Source: Varanus komodoensis (taxonomy: Eukaryota; Chordata; Lepidosauria; Squamata; Varanidae). Taken from it: DNA of 64,000 nucleotides. The notes beneath the pieces are model-generated. The model searched no databases. It was not told the DNA's origin and saw only the letters and a program-made list of their open reading frames with translations. Each line of letters opens with the position of its first letter. The stretch's first letter is position 1. Positions 32,801-46,000 of the stretch are shown here, one piece after another. The stretch is taken from assembly GCF_004798865.1 (NCBI RefSeq), contig NW_025336576.1, positions 1,849,677 to 1,913,676 on the forward strand, read 5' to 3'. Position numbers and translations under genes: made by a program.

Positions 32801-34041
32801 ACCACATCTGCTGATAGGGAATGATCAGAAAAATGGATGCCGTGTACCAGCATCTGCTGCACATGGCAGTTTAAACAGTTATGTAAACTCTGGTTCAGCC
32901 AGGGACCCAATCCTGGCAGAAACAGCCCAGGGGCAACATCCCCCTCTCCACTCCTTCCTAAGCTGTTAAGTACCATCACCGTCCAACCGATGGCATGAGA
33001 AGGTGTGTGTATATTTACTGAGTGTCTGTCTGCTCACCTGCAACCCCCATGCAAGTTGCAGGTTGCCACTCATGTCAAGCCAGTGTGGTGGTTTTGCAGC
33101 CATAGTGGCTGGCACTCTGAATGCCTGTTGGGGCCCTTACCCAGTGAGTAAACAGTAAATGGCAAGAAAGACGGCAGTCAGTTCCCTTTCAACCTTGACT
33201 GGCTAAACTTTGGAAAAGGAGGCTGTAAAAATCCCAGTAGTCAAAAAAGGCAATAAAACCAACACATTGGGAAGCACGTCTGAAAAAGATCCTCTCTTTA
33301 GAGGCGGGAGAGGAACTGGGAAGGACTCAAGTTTGCATCATTTGCATCAGCACTGCCTTGACTGCAAGCTGGAGGAGAAAAATGCCCTCCCCCACCCACA
33401 GAGAGACGTTCCAGAATCTGGAAGCGAATGATCACGGGAAGGCTGGCCTTAAGTGCCATAAGGGTTTGTGAGGTAGCAGCTGCAAACTTGGGTTGAAAGC
33501 AGGAACCTTCCTTACTTTTGCCTCTTGCTCGTTGAACGTGTTGGTTCTGAACATCTGTGCCACAGTCTCAAAAGCAGCTGTGAGGGGCAGCATGAACTGT
33601 TCGTACTGATCCTCATCCTCCCCTGGAAGAGAGGCACGAAGGACCATTATCTTCTACAGCCCTCTGCTTGACAACAGACACCAACCCTGCATGACTGGCC
33701 CGTCCAATGAATCTTGGGGATCTAACAGTCACAGGAAGATAAAGATCAAGGGCAATGGGTAACATTTAAAGCAGGGTCCCTGGCTGGGTCTTTTTCCAAT
33801 CCTAGCAGATTCCCTGGATTTACAGGAAGTTCACTGATTAACTCCCCCGCCTCCCCCAGACAAATCAGGTATGACCAGAACACAAAGAGGTCAACAACCT
33901 GCTTTTGGGTTTGCAATAATGGGGAGCAATACCTAGGTCCACCATGAGGAGTCGCCCAAGTGCAGTGTAGAAAGTTGTCCGACATCTCATATCACTCAGG
34001 TTGGACTGATTGTTAATACCCAAGAATGAAAAGTGCTCACT
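20875..34041 (-). CDS. XPO7: XPO7 C-terminal block, exons 18-28 (residues 645-1087)
   Basis: Exons on the minus strand: 34041-33933, 33622-33516, 28758-28670, 28168-28061, 27482-27400, 25280-25066, 24185-24047, 23430-23270, 22802-22704, 22582-22455, 20968-20875 (stop TGA at 20877-20875). Landmarks: [198 protein letters not shown]. The exon 20-21 intron has a U12-like donor. A 4.76-kb intron (28759-33515) separates exons 19 and 20. Confidence 0.97.
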
Positions 34042-37000
34042 CTGTCAAAGAACAAAAAGCATGTTACCAAGGAACAAGTGGCTGAGGAGAGGATTTGGGA
34101 GCACTGACCAGCCACGAGCACGTGCCTCCTTTTCCCATCTGTGGCTGGGAAACCACCAGCATACAGAAACTTCGACGCTCCCAGCACCTTGCCAGAAGTT
34201 GGTGCCTGTCACAGAACTCTGCGAGTTCCAGCTTCTCGCCTCTTTGCTTCTGGTTGCAAATACAGGGCAGGTTGTGTTAAATTGTTGTGCTGCACCATGG
34301 GCTGGCACAGAAATGGAACAGACTAAGAGGCCCCACTAAATGTTCTCACTGAGTGCAGTATTTTAGACATCTCGTAACAAAAAATTCTTCCAACGACAAC
34401 CTGTGTATCATCAGACCGCCCAACCACACGGTCATTTTTAAAATATTTGTGTAACTTGGCTTGGAAGATATGTGGCATCTTTAATAAGTGACACCCCTTT
34501 CTGCTTTAAAGAGAACACTCTGGACACAGGGCGGCCCTGGAACTGCCTGGGGCCAGCTGGCAAGCAGCAAAACCATGAGGAGCAGCAGTGAGGGCCGGGA
34601 GCATAGAGGGCTCAGGCAATGCAGGCGGGACACTCCTTCTCGGCTGCATCTCGTTCCGAGGGTTGTAAAGACCATAAACGAATTAATGTCATGCCTAAGT
34701 GAAGGGAAGCCAGCTTGCCTACATGTCACACAGGTATTCAAAAGCACCCGGAGAAGGTAGGGTGCCTCCCAGCCTGGTTTCCTCACACTGAGGTCCCCAC
34801 TACATCTCAACAGGAGGCAGGTCCGCCACACAAGAGAGAGGGGGAGAGAAAGAGACAGAGAGAGGATGAATCTATTTTAAATCCATTTATCTCAAGCTCA
34901 CATTCCACTAAAGCAGTTTTACCCAGTCTCCAAATTGTGTGGCTCCTCCTTCCTAGTGTAGCTGCTCCAGACCATCCAGAGCTGCTGAAGTCCATGGGGC
35001 AGGGACTCGCGTGGGGAGAATTCTGAGAGCATGATTGTGGCCCACGATTGCGGGGGATAATGGGACACTGGCCATGATGAGGAAAGAGACCACTGGACTT
35101 CAGAACTGAGCTGGTGGACCGTCACCCATCCCGGCAAGGCAGGCAGGACTGGATGAACCAAAGGAAAACCGGTTCTCCCTTGCGGGCCATCAGCCTCCCG
35201 CCAGCGACTGGCACGGGTGCAGCCAGGCTGGTGAACACTGATTCATCATCATACTGAAGTCACTGACCAGGTGCATGCAGAGGCCTCAACCATGCGCATC
35301 TGCCGAAGTCACAAGCTGCCCAGATGTCCCAGAGGCCTGGTGCCACGTGGTTTTGCACACAATGTGTTCTGCTGAAGAACAAAACCACGGGCTCTCGGCC
35401 ATTCTGCGGGGAAACCTGCAGCAGTCCATCCTGTGAAGTAAGCCACTGCAGCTCCAGAAAGGTGAAAGGTGCTTCCTCTGTCTTCACCCAAGCAGAGGCT
35501 CCGGCCAAGTCCCCCACTTCCTATGGTTCTGCTGCCTACACCCCACTGACTGCCTCTTTCGCTGTCCAGCAGCCTCCCACAGCCATCGGGGACTGCTGCA
35601 GGAAAGCCCTGCCACCGGGAGGCACAGCCCGAAAAGCAGCAGGGACAGCCCAGCAACAGCTGGAGCTGCAGAAAAGACATGCGTGCCCAGTATGCAACCG
35701 GGGCACTGGGAACCAAAGCCACCCGGGAGTTACTCCACAGAAGAAACAATTCTTCGCCATACACATGATCCAACAGAGGCCCAAAGCAGGCAAAGTGCCA
35801 AAGGATGAGGAGGACTTACTGTGTGATTGTTCAGCATGAACTGCACAGCACTCAGCTTCACCAGTTTCCTAACACTGCTGTAGGTGGAAATGAGGTTAAG
35901 GAAACAGCAAGGCATCCTGGAGGGTCGTTAGGATGGTTGGGAAGCGGGGGGTGGGGATGCTGGAAAACATGTCTCCCCGGCCTGGTGCCCCCAGGCAGTC
36001 ATCCAACACCTCTGGAAGGCACCAGGCTGAGGAAGGCTATTGTGAGAGGTGGGTGGTTCTACAGCAGCTGCCACACCCACCTCCCTTGGGACCTGTCTAG
36101 GTAAGGGGCCTGGTTATCCAGAGGGGCATGCGTCCGCCTGCTGCACCCAGAGGACAAGATTCCTAGCCCGGCAACTGTGGCACAGTCTACAGTGTGACCA
36201 GCTGGAAATGCCCATTTGTCTTGGCGATTACGAGAACTGGGACAGAGAGGGTGCTTCTGGGACCGATGGAAGCGGCTGGAAATGACGAAGTGGGGGCTGA
36301 GCAAGGAAGTGGCCTTGCGATGGTGCCTGGCCAGGTCTTCCAGCCCGGGGAGTCTGCTGCAAAGGATATCCAATGGAGAGGTCATTGAGCAGCTGCAGTG
36401 TCTTGGAGGTGATTGGCTCACACCGCCCCCAGTACTTCAGGTTGGTGATGCTGCAAGAAAAATGCTCTCACGTCACAGACGGCTTTCTGTCACCCATCAC
36501 AGTCTTCCCGCAAAGCGCAGACAGCACAAGCAAAAGCAACACCAGCCTCACGTCGCGGTACTTATGTCTGGAGGGCTAGAAAATTATCCTCCAGATAATC
36601 TTCACTGCTTGGGTCTCAAAGCTACACTGGCCCAAGCTCAGGCCCTGGGACTGCTACGGCACTGCACGGTCGGTTTCTGCAGCGAGGGCAAGAGAATCCT
36701 GCGGCAGTGACAACGTGCACCTCGGCCGCTCAGCAACCTCACCTGCTGCCGGCTGCAGCACTCTGGGAGCCCTGGTGGCCACTGGCCTTGTGCTGCATGG
36801 CTGTGGGGCGCTGCACGGGGGCCAGGGGAATCAGCAACATCCGAGTTCCTCCGGATGGGCCCTAGTCAGGTTTCTGAAAAGGAAGCCTTCAGCCACTCCA
36901 TGGTGCTGGCAAGTCAGCTCAAGAAATTCTGCCACCTGGGAAGCAGCAAAGACTGCATTCTGGCACCGGGACACCTTTCCATTGCCTCTCCTGCCCACTC

Positions 37001-40000
37001 CAGCGAACATACAGTAAAAGCGCAGATGATAAGACCATGCTGAACTGCCGGCCATCACATGCTACATCAGCCTGGCTGTCCGGCAGCCCCTCACCCCGCC
37101 AGGTGCAGCATCCTCGCTCTGCCTCTCCAGCCCGTGGGTGACTTCCAGCCTGGGAAAGGTCTTGCAAGGCCACTTCCCATTTGAGGAAAGGGTCAAAGGC
37201 CGTGTGGACTGGGCCAAAACGGGATTCTCACCCATTGGAAGCCCACTCAGAAGCAAGCTAGCTCAGTGTGTCTGCTCCGAAGAAAACAGCAGCACTTTGA
37301 AGAGAGCATTCCAAATGGCAAACCTCTGCATGTCGACACGGAAGCAAGGCAGGTCACATCACTCAGCCGCTGCCTCCGGGGTCCCATCCCCTCCCTGCTG
37401 CAGGGAAAAGCTTCTCTCTCCTATCAGCAGCTGATCAAAGACAAGACCCATTTCTCAGGAAACAAGGGTGCCTTTTCACCGCCCAGTGGGGTGAGGCATG
37501 CTGACAGTCATCCTGGAAGCCACAAAGACTGACCACAGGCCACAGGAGAGAAGTCTGCAGGCCTAGTTAGGCAGCACTTGCTCCACGGCTGATAGAAGGC
37601 CCAGTCACATTAAACTGATTCTTTCGAACAAACAGGTACACTTGAGGCCAGGAAGATGAAATCCGGCTGGAACCAGCCCCACGGCACAAGCAACTGAAGA
37701 TGCTGCCTTTTATTTTTCAGGGAGGGAAGATGAGTAGAAGAGCAGGTGCCACCGAGAGGGTGCCACTGGAGAGGTCTGCCTATTGCAGGGGAACGCAGAG
37801 CTGCCAAAGCATCGCAGGGGCTGGCAGGCAGGGATGCGCCGAGTGCTGTGCGGCCTGCGGTGGGGCAGTGGGCGGTGTGGCCAATGGGCACACTCCTCTT
37901 TCCAGAGCAGACCTGCTTGCAACCGGGCCAAACTGCAGCTCCCCTCATAAAAGCATCAGTAATCCTCGTTACCTTGACGGGCTTTCAGAACCAGGCCTCA
38001 AAGGGAACCTGGGGATGTCGAGGCCAGTGAACAGGAGCCACCACACAGTGCCGTCCGCAGCTCCAAAGTTCAGGGGCTCGGAGTTACAGCCTGTCACCGA
38101 GTCAGGCTGCAGCTGAGCCAGGGGAGCAGTCCAACTATGACTATGGATGACTAAAGCCAGCAAATGAGAGCGCCGCTACTGACAAACTTGCAAAACAGAC
38201 CTGGGCACTCTGCTTTGGCATCTGCTCTCAACGGTAACATGCTATTCTCCTGCACGGTCCACCAGCCACCCCTCCTTCCCCAGACTCCCTGCAGCCACCC
38301 ACTGGCCCTCGGTTCTTGCAAGTGGGAGAAGCAGGGAGATCCCTCCCCCATCCTGGCGCTTCTCCTTCCTCGAGATGCACACAGCCCAGCAGGGGTCCCA
38401 GATGAGCAAGGCAGATTTCTTGAGCTGTGTGGAAGGGGCCGTGGAGCCTGCTGGCCATTCCCCGCTTCTGCCCCCACCTATCCTCTGCAGCGCAGCACGA
38501 GCTGCCAGGGTGGCAAGGGGCTCCGTGCTCTGCCTCTTTCCACTCCACGTTTATTTCCGAGCAGCTGCAGCAGCCCAGCTGCTGTGGGAACCTGGCTGGC
38601 TGGGTCCTGCCGGGCTCGTCCTCGTCCAGGGGTCTGTCACGCAGGCAGCAGCTGCCATGCTGGCAACCACTTCCAGGGCCAGCTTGGTCTTGTTCTCTTC
38701 TCTGGGGTTGGGGACCAGCCAACAAGGGCAGGGAGAGCTGCGGCAGCCATGGAACGGCCAGCAACAAGCAGAGGGCCAGAGGAGGGTGTGCTCACTCTGC
38801 CCCTCGCATTCAGGGGCTCACCTTGCCTCATGGTTCGGAAAAAAGGCTTTCATCGACAGTCCTCCCTTTCCGATATAGACACAACAGCCAACTGGCATTG
38901 CAGTAAGGGTAAGTCACCACGAAAGCTTCTGCACACGTGCGACATGGCATGGGCATGTCCTCAGGGGCAAAAAGCCAAGCCGCTGCGCCTCGCTCTCCTT
39001 TTCAGAGACCAGCGTTCTTGGGGAATGCACTGGAGCAGCTCAGATGGCGAGAGAGGGGGCACTTACATTTTCCCTATGAAGACGCTCAGGACCATGGTCT
39101 CGTCGTTCAGCCCGAGGACCTCTGACAGCCGGCGGTACAGCTAGAGGCAGAAACAGGAAAAGGAAAGCAATTTGCAGCTTCTCTTGTATGGAAGAAACAC
39201 TCGGAGGGAAAAGAGCCTCGTGCTGACACTGGGCTGCCTCTCCTGCAGTAAACGCAGGGCCTACACGCTGAGCCCACTGAGCACCCCTGCAAATGACCAG
39301 GCTCCCCTTTGGACTGTCTGCTCCCTGCAGGCAGACGTGGGAGCGCCAGCAGAGTTCTGAACTGGCTGAAGGTCTGAGATACACCTGCAGTGGCCCCCTA
39401 CCAGACTCGCGCAACCGCCTGTGTGATCCTGACAGACCCTGGTAGTGCCCAGGCCTGGCCCACAAGGCTAACATGCAAAGCGGGGCCTTCTCAGTGGTAG
39501 CTCCCCAGATGTGGTGCTCTCTCCATAATTGCACCCCTCCCCACCCACTGTACACGTGTGCAGACAGGAACACATTGCAAGCCAAGGGTGGCTATCAGAA
39601 TGGTTACCTGCTCCTGCTGCTGGCTTCTGCTACTATAGCTGTTGCTGACATTACATTGTATGGACGCTTTTAGAATTAGTTTTAAAGTTGTCTTATTCAG
39701 TTAACCACCTGAATCTTTCCTTTTGAGAGGGAAGGTGGGATACACGGATGAGCACTAAATAAAACCTCCAATGGCCAGTTTGCCCGGCAGCACGTCAGAT
39801 GTTCAACAGCGGAACGGAGCTGACCAGAGCAAGAGGGATGTACCTTGGAGGATTTCTGCACCTGGTCTCCGATGTAGATTTTGCGGAATTGCTCGAAGAA
39901 ACTCAGCATCGCAAGCTCCAGCTTTTCATTGCCTGCCTGTGCCAGGCGTGAGTCTGTCAGATTCATGAGCTGAAGAACCCTAGGGAGGCAGCAAGTCACA

Positions 40001-43000
40001 GGAGGCTGAAGGCCAGGTGGCAGCACCGAGTGGCAACTTCCGGGCTGCCCCTGCTCTCAGGCAGCCGACGCACAAGGCGCGTACGTGCAACGGGCTGGCG
40101 AGGGCACAACGGGCAGAGAAAATGCAGCTCCCTCCGTGTGAGGCAAAGCGCAGCTTCTAGAAAGGGTTTATGCTGGGCTGAAATTGTAATTAGTGCAAAG
40201 GCTGGCCAAAGAGCATGACGTGAAGGAGGCAGGCCCCGGCCAGCAGGCGAGGCCGCCTGTGGCCACGGGAGCATCACCCGGGGGTTACCGCAGGCCAGGG
40301 GCCCTGTGGAGCTGGAGTGCACCTGCAGCCCCTCAGGTCCGCTGCCACCGTAAGTACCAAAGTTGGGGGTGCGTCAGTTGGGGGTGCAGGAGGCACCCTG
40401 GACAGCCTCTCAGAGTACGCTGGACCTCGCAGAAGGGAGAGTCCCCTGCTTTATTTATTTAGCAGACTTACATGCCGCCCCATTCGCCTCAGCCTCGGGG
40501 CGGCTTACAAATAAATAAATATCATTAATGCAATAAAATACAGCTGGAGACATCCTGGCCAAAGCTGTTATAATCAATAAATAAAATCAACAATTAAAAT
40601 GGCACTTAAATAAGGAGGTCTTGGCCCGGCGCCGAAAAGCAAATAATGAGATGCGATGCACCGCTGAGTCATGGCTGCACGGCCCACGCCTAACCTCAAG
40701 TGCTCAAAGCATCTGGCCGGATGCTCCAAGCTACTGTAACATGCTCTACATGGGGCTACCCTTGAAAGTGGTCAGGACTCTCCAGCTGGTACAGAACAGA
40801 GCTGCAAGGCTGCTCGCTAGCACTGGCAGACGTGACCACCTAATGCTAGTGCGATGTCATTGTCATTGGCCACCCGCTGAAATCTGGGCCCAATGTAAGG
40901 CGTTAACTCTGATTCAGAAAGCCTGGCCTGAATATCTGAAGGAATGTCCCCTTCTATACACACCTGCCTGAATGCTAGGATCTTCCATCGGAAATTGCTA
41001 GAAAAATATGTGGCGGGCATTCTTTCCCAGACAAAATTTTACATTGGAGTGCCTTCCTCGTATTCGTCCCCACACATAAGCAGCCTTGAGATACTTGCAA
41101 GGATCAGTCGCATAAAGCACACCTAACCTCTCTCTGCTTCGGTTGTTTTGAAGGGGGTCATCAGGGCACCGTGTCCCCTAAATTAAAAATAATACACCCA
41201 AGAAAAACAGAATCCTGTAGCCTGCATGAATTAAACAGGTCTTCAGTTAATTCTGTATTATCTACTCTATTACTCATGGGAAGAGCTATTTGAGCTCCTC
41301 TTGGAAAATGAGCTGTGTATTGACCACATACCTTCAAGGAGCAGTTTCACCACCAGGAAACCTAGAAAAGGCCTTTGCTTAAAAAGAAAAGGGGGAAAAA
41401 AACCAGATGCTCAGAGAGCAGAAACTGAATTTGTATAGTGGCACCCACTGCAAAGCGTGCCTGACTCACAATTGCTCAATATAACTTTCCCTCCTGAGTT
41501 TAGCTTTTCAGCATGAAAAAGCATGGTAGCTGAGAAGAGATGGGACTGCTGTATTTATTTTGTTGCAAATTATCTTTGCGCCACCTTCAAGGGACAATAA
41601 GCCAGCCTAATGCATCACTGCTCTATGTTTAGGAACATAAAGGTTCTTACCGACAAACCAGTTCACCATCCATCGCATCCTGCTCATCCGTGCTGGCAAA
41701 GGATACCCGGCCACCAATCACAGCCCCAATGATGTAGACGAGCCATGTCAGGCGACCTGAAAGCAGAAAAGGCCAGAGTCCTGATCAGGTGACAAGCTGC
41801 GATTAAAGCATACAAGGCCACATCACGTTATGGAGGGTGGAAAGGACTTAAGGGATAAACTAGTCCAACAACTTGGGAGGGTAGGATTCATCTGGATCTA
41901 CGGTTGTCCTTGAAAATGTCTCTATGGCTCTGCTTAAAAAAAAAAGAAAAGAAAAGAAGGGGGATTAGATTCTACAGCCTTCCTGGGGCAACCGCTGTAC
42001 AGGTGAACTGTTCTTCCCCTCAGAAGGACCGCACATAATGGGCAGATCAGGTCGGGTCTTTAATTCGACTCCCCCACTTGAGCAATACACGGGGAACCTT
42101 CAACAGCACCTAACAGAGCCTACGGCCCCACCCCTCTCTTTTTCCCCACTCCTCCGTTCCCGGCGTCCCAAAGCCCTTGCTGCTTCCATGGCTCTATTTT
42201 GGCAAGCAATGCACCATCAAAAGCTCACAGCAAGTAACTGTAGTGCAGCACAGTCTTAAAGCAGGTGGGTGCTGGATGAGGGAGCAGGCAGCCACGGAAG
42301 GGCACTTCTGATCTTCCGTCCTTTGATGGGGCTGCCGTCTTCCGGGCACTCACCTTCCTGCACCGCTACATCCACCGGAATGGCCGTTGCACTCTGCAGC
42401 AATTCCTGATAGGACTGGGCTGCCTGATCGAACAGCTGCACGAGCAGCGCACACGTCTTCTCGTATTCACAGCGCCCGATGGTGGACAGCTGGTCCAGCT
42501 GCTGCTGCACGAGCCCCGTGTCATCCAAGGGATCCTCCAGGCCATCTCTGCAAACAGAGGAAGCATCGAGGCACCGAAACACATGAGCAATCACACGCAC
42601 CCGCTCCCGGCATGCAAATATGCTCCATTTGCAAAGAGAGAAAGGTGGATCGTTGCTCCGTTGATATTTAGTTCCACTACTAATTTCTATATTTAATTCT
42701 TCTGCTATCTTCCCCCAATCTCCATGGGGAAGAATCTCTGACTTGTGTCCCTGGACTACATGATCTGTGTCTCGAGTGCTCTGTGAACGAGCCGATACAG
42801 TGGAACAAGCCCGGGCTCGTCGCCAGCACTGTGGGAGCTCTGCAGCAGCTAGAAAGTCTCGGGCGCTTCTGTCAGTGCTCCTTCCGGGAACCATTTGGCC
42901 TCATGTGGAAGCACGTGACCAAAGATGACAGCGAGACCCCCGGAGAGTCAAGGGCCTCCCTGCACCCCTCAGGGGCCGACAGTCTCTTTACCTCAGTATG

Positions 43001-46000
43001 ATGTGCACAGACTCCAGCCTGGAGGTGATGTAGGCTTTGGTGACTTCGGGGGTGTAGGTCTCCAGCATGTGTGGCTCTGTGGCCTTGACATAGGGAACGG
43101 AGGCTGCCAGGCGCTGCCACAGGCTGAGGAGATAGTGGACGCTGTTTGGAGCAAATTCCCAGTGCTGCACAAAGGATGAGAAGGGCGGTGAGACACGCAG
43201 GCTCGTACTTGCGCATTCGTGCATTTCGCTTCTATGCCACCCCCAGCTGCAGCTCTCTGCAAAAATGCAATCTAAAATACAGCACATTATAAAAACTGTA
43301 ACAAAGCAGGTGTCCAGGGTTAAAGGTAAAAGTGTGATCCTAGCTAGTGAAAAGGAGGCCGCACGAGTCACATCCCCTTTGGGGGGAAATCCTCATCTTT
43401 GTCATTTTTCCTGGCAGACCTCAGAATGATACATGGTTTGCACTTTTCCCCAAGGCTCCAAGTGCCTTGAAAATGCGAACGTGCATCCCAGTCCCTGTTC
43501 TGGAAAGCCTCGTTCTAAGAGCTAGCTGACAAAACTCAGTGTTCCTTCGAGTGGCCTTTCAACAGAGCAACAGGTGTTTTTTCACAGGTGCTTTTTCATG
43601 TATAGCCAGAAAAGGGGATGGGATGCACTGCCAAGATGGATACAGCAACAGCTGGCTGTAAAACTGTACTTTGTGATCTCTGGGAAAAGAAATGAAGTGG
43701 GAGAGTAGCCCGAGCAATTTGAAATGATCTTGCGACTATGGTGGGGGACACCCACCCAGTGCCGCTGCAGGCTTGGCAAGGGGTTTGCCCCTCCCGGCAA
43801 TCAGCTCAGTGTCACCAGTGATGGGGGTGGCTGCCCAGGCTGAGGTGAACACCAACCCATTGTGGGTGAAACACATCCAGGAACAAGCTGTTGGTTGTCA
43901 AGGCGGCTTGCTGCCCACAAATTGTGCTGGGTTTGCATGACATGACACTGTCGGACAAACCCCGTCGCCGTCTTGCACATGCACAGGAACTCTGAGAGAG
44001 CAGAATTGCCTCTCACAGAACTGAGCGCAGCTGCCCGCTTGGTTTCAACAAAATTAGGTCACGGACGGCAGTGTGACGAGTGCTGCCCCCATTGCCGTTT
44101 CTCCAGCCCTTGTGCAGCAAAGGAACCCAGACCATTCAGCTTCCCACCTGCAAACTGGTCACGGTGAAGTTGGCGATGAGGCGGATGACCTCAGGGTAGT
44201 TTTCCACTTTCACCAGCTCCCCTAGCTGGTAATTGCTTTTCAGCCGAGCTAGAAGTCGACAAAACTCGTGGTAGTTGTTTGGGTCCGACAAGCTCTGAGA
44301 AGAAAGCAAGTGCTCAGGTCACCTTGCCTGAATGGTTCGGCGCACTGGCAATCAGGTGTACGTTGACCCTGGATCAGAGAAATCCCCTCCACATGGAGAT
44401 ACTCGATCCATTTGTAAACCACCAGGCAATGTGGTACAAAAGCTTTTGCTCATACTGCTGCGTATTGGCTAGAATTCATCCTACTATCTGTTCCATTCAG
44501 CACCCAAGTATACAAAATGTCTGAGGTAGAGCCATGTCTGAGGCCTGGCTCTGGCCCTTGAGAGACTGCCACCTAATTCTGGGGGGCCCAAATGATTCTG
44601 ATGGCCCAGACTAACGGGCCATGCTGTGCGGAAAGGTTGGCTGCCATGCTAGCAGATGTGGAACAGTGCCACCGCGCCAAGTGGCCATCCACCCAGAACG
44701 GCGGCTCTCCAATAGGTGGGTGATGCCTGGTGAAGTGAGCTCAACCCGATTTCAGTGGTTCAGCAGTAGGGCAATGACAACCTGCCCCTTTCTTTGCCTC
44801 TTCCACAAGTGCCGCAAGATTCTGGGTGGATTCGCACATCGCGACAACAGGCCCTGCAAATCCCAAATGCTGGCAGGGGACGACCCTTGCTGAACGCAAC
44901 AGATAATCAGGCTCACCGTGGGCTGCCCCCCATCCTCCCCCCTCAGTCCTTCCATGGGGATCCAAGGGGACTGTGTGGCAGGATCAACTTCCCTCCTTTC
45001 ACCCCACCACAACAGTGAGTCCTTGGCATAGTGTCCCCCGCTCCTGGCCTTTATCCCTTTTTGCGATCTCCTGTTTCACTGCTGAGGGGCACACTGCATG
45101 GCTTGCCATTGCTACATCACTCTTTCAACATGAAATTTCAGCAAACTTGATGGACACTCTAAAATCTATGTTTTAGTCTTATTTGTACAAACAGGCATGG
45201 ACTCGGGTCTGAAATGGCAGCTGCCACTCGTGCAGTGTCTTGAAAGCATGTCTGTTGTCAAAGTGCAGACAACAAGGGCCGACCACATCACCAGAGCACT
45301 GGCTGCTGCAAGGGAAGAAACCGGAAACTCTTTGTGGGGGGAAGGGGGGAAGAGAAAGGAGTGGCTGGACAACGGTGCACAAGCCCAGCTCACGGCAGTC
45401 TTCAGCTGGGACCTTACATGCGGTGCAGGGACTGGGCCGCCTCCTGCTCTTCCTCCAAGGGAGACAATGCGCACTGTGGAAACAGATTCTAATTCAGATG
45501 AGAAGGGGCTGGAATCTGCAGCTGAAATGCCACAGGTGGTGGACCCAGGGATAACCAAGTCAGAAGGGCTTTTGTCCCGGTCTGCTTGGAAGGCCGGGAA
45601 AAAAATGGCCACCAGAGATCTCCGTTTCACATACAAAGAACCTTGGTGGGGATTTTATTGTTCTCAGAAAAAAGAGCACATAACGAACTACCAGAGCTCA
45701 ATCCTGAGATATTTTCATTATTGCCTCTGTCATTACTTTTCTGTAATTTTGCCTAATGCGCTGAGACCATCTATGCAGTCAGGCCTTTGCTCTTGCACCC
45801 ACCTTTGCCCTGGTGGCAAACCAATTCACTGGCTATTCAGCGCTTTCACTTGTTTCGCTTGGCCCCACGGATCTTTTGGCTATTGCTCCTCCAATACCCT
45901 TTGTGGGACTGTGCGAGGGGGCCTGCTCCCACCTGCTCTGGCAGACTCACTTGGGGGTTTTCCAGTATTCGCTTGACGCCGTCAACGAGATGAGACAGGA

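Noticed and set aside
36361-36375. A GT donor for XPO7 exon 16 near the AT donor
   Set aside because: No nearby GT keeps the conserved frame. The ATATCCTTT donor with an AC acceptor is the only pair that yields the human-like junction.
45197-45976. 259-codon plus-strand frame overlapping XPO7 exon 9
   Set aside because: It is antisense to a conserved coding exon at its end, its translation has no recognisable family, and it has no promoter or splice context. It is most likely chance.
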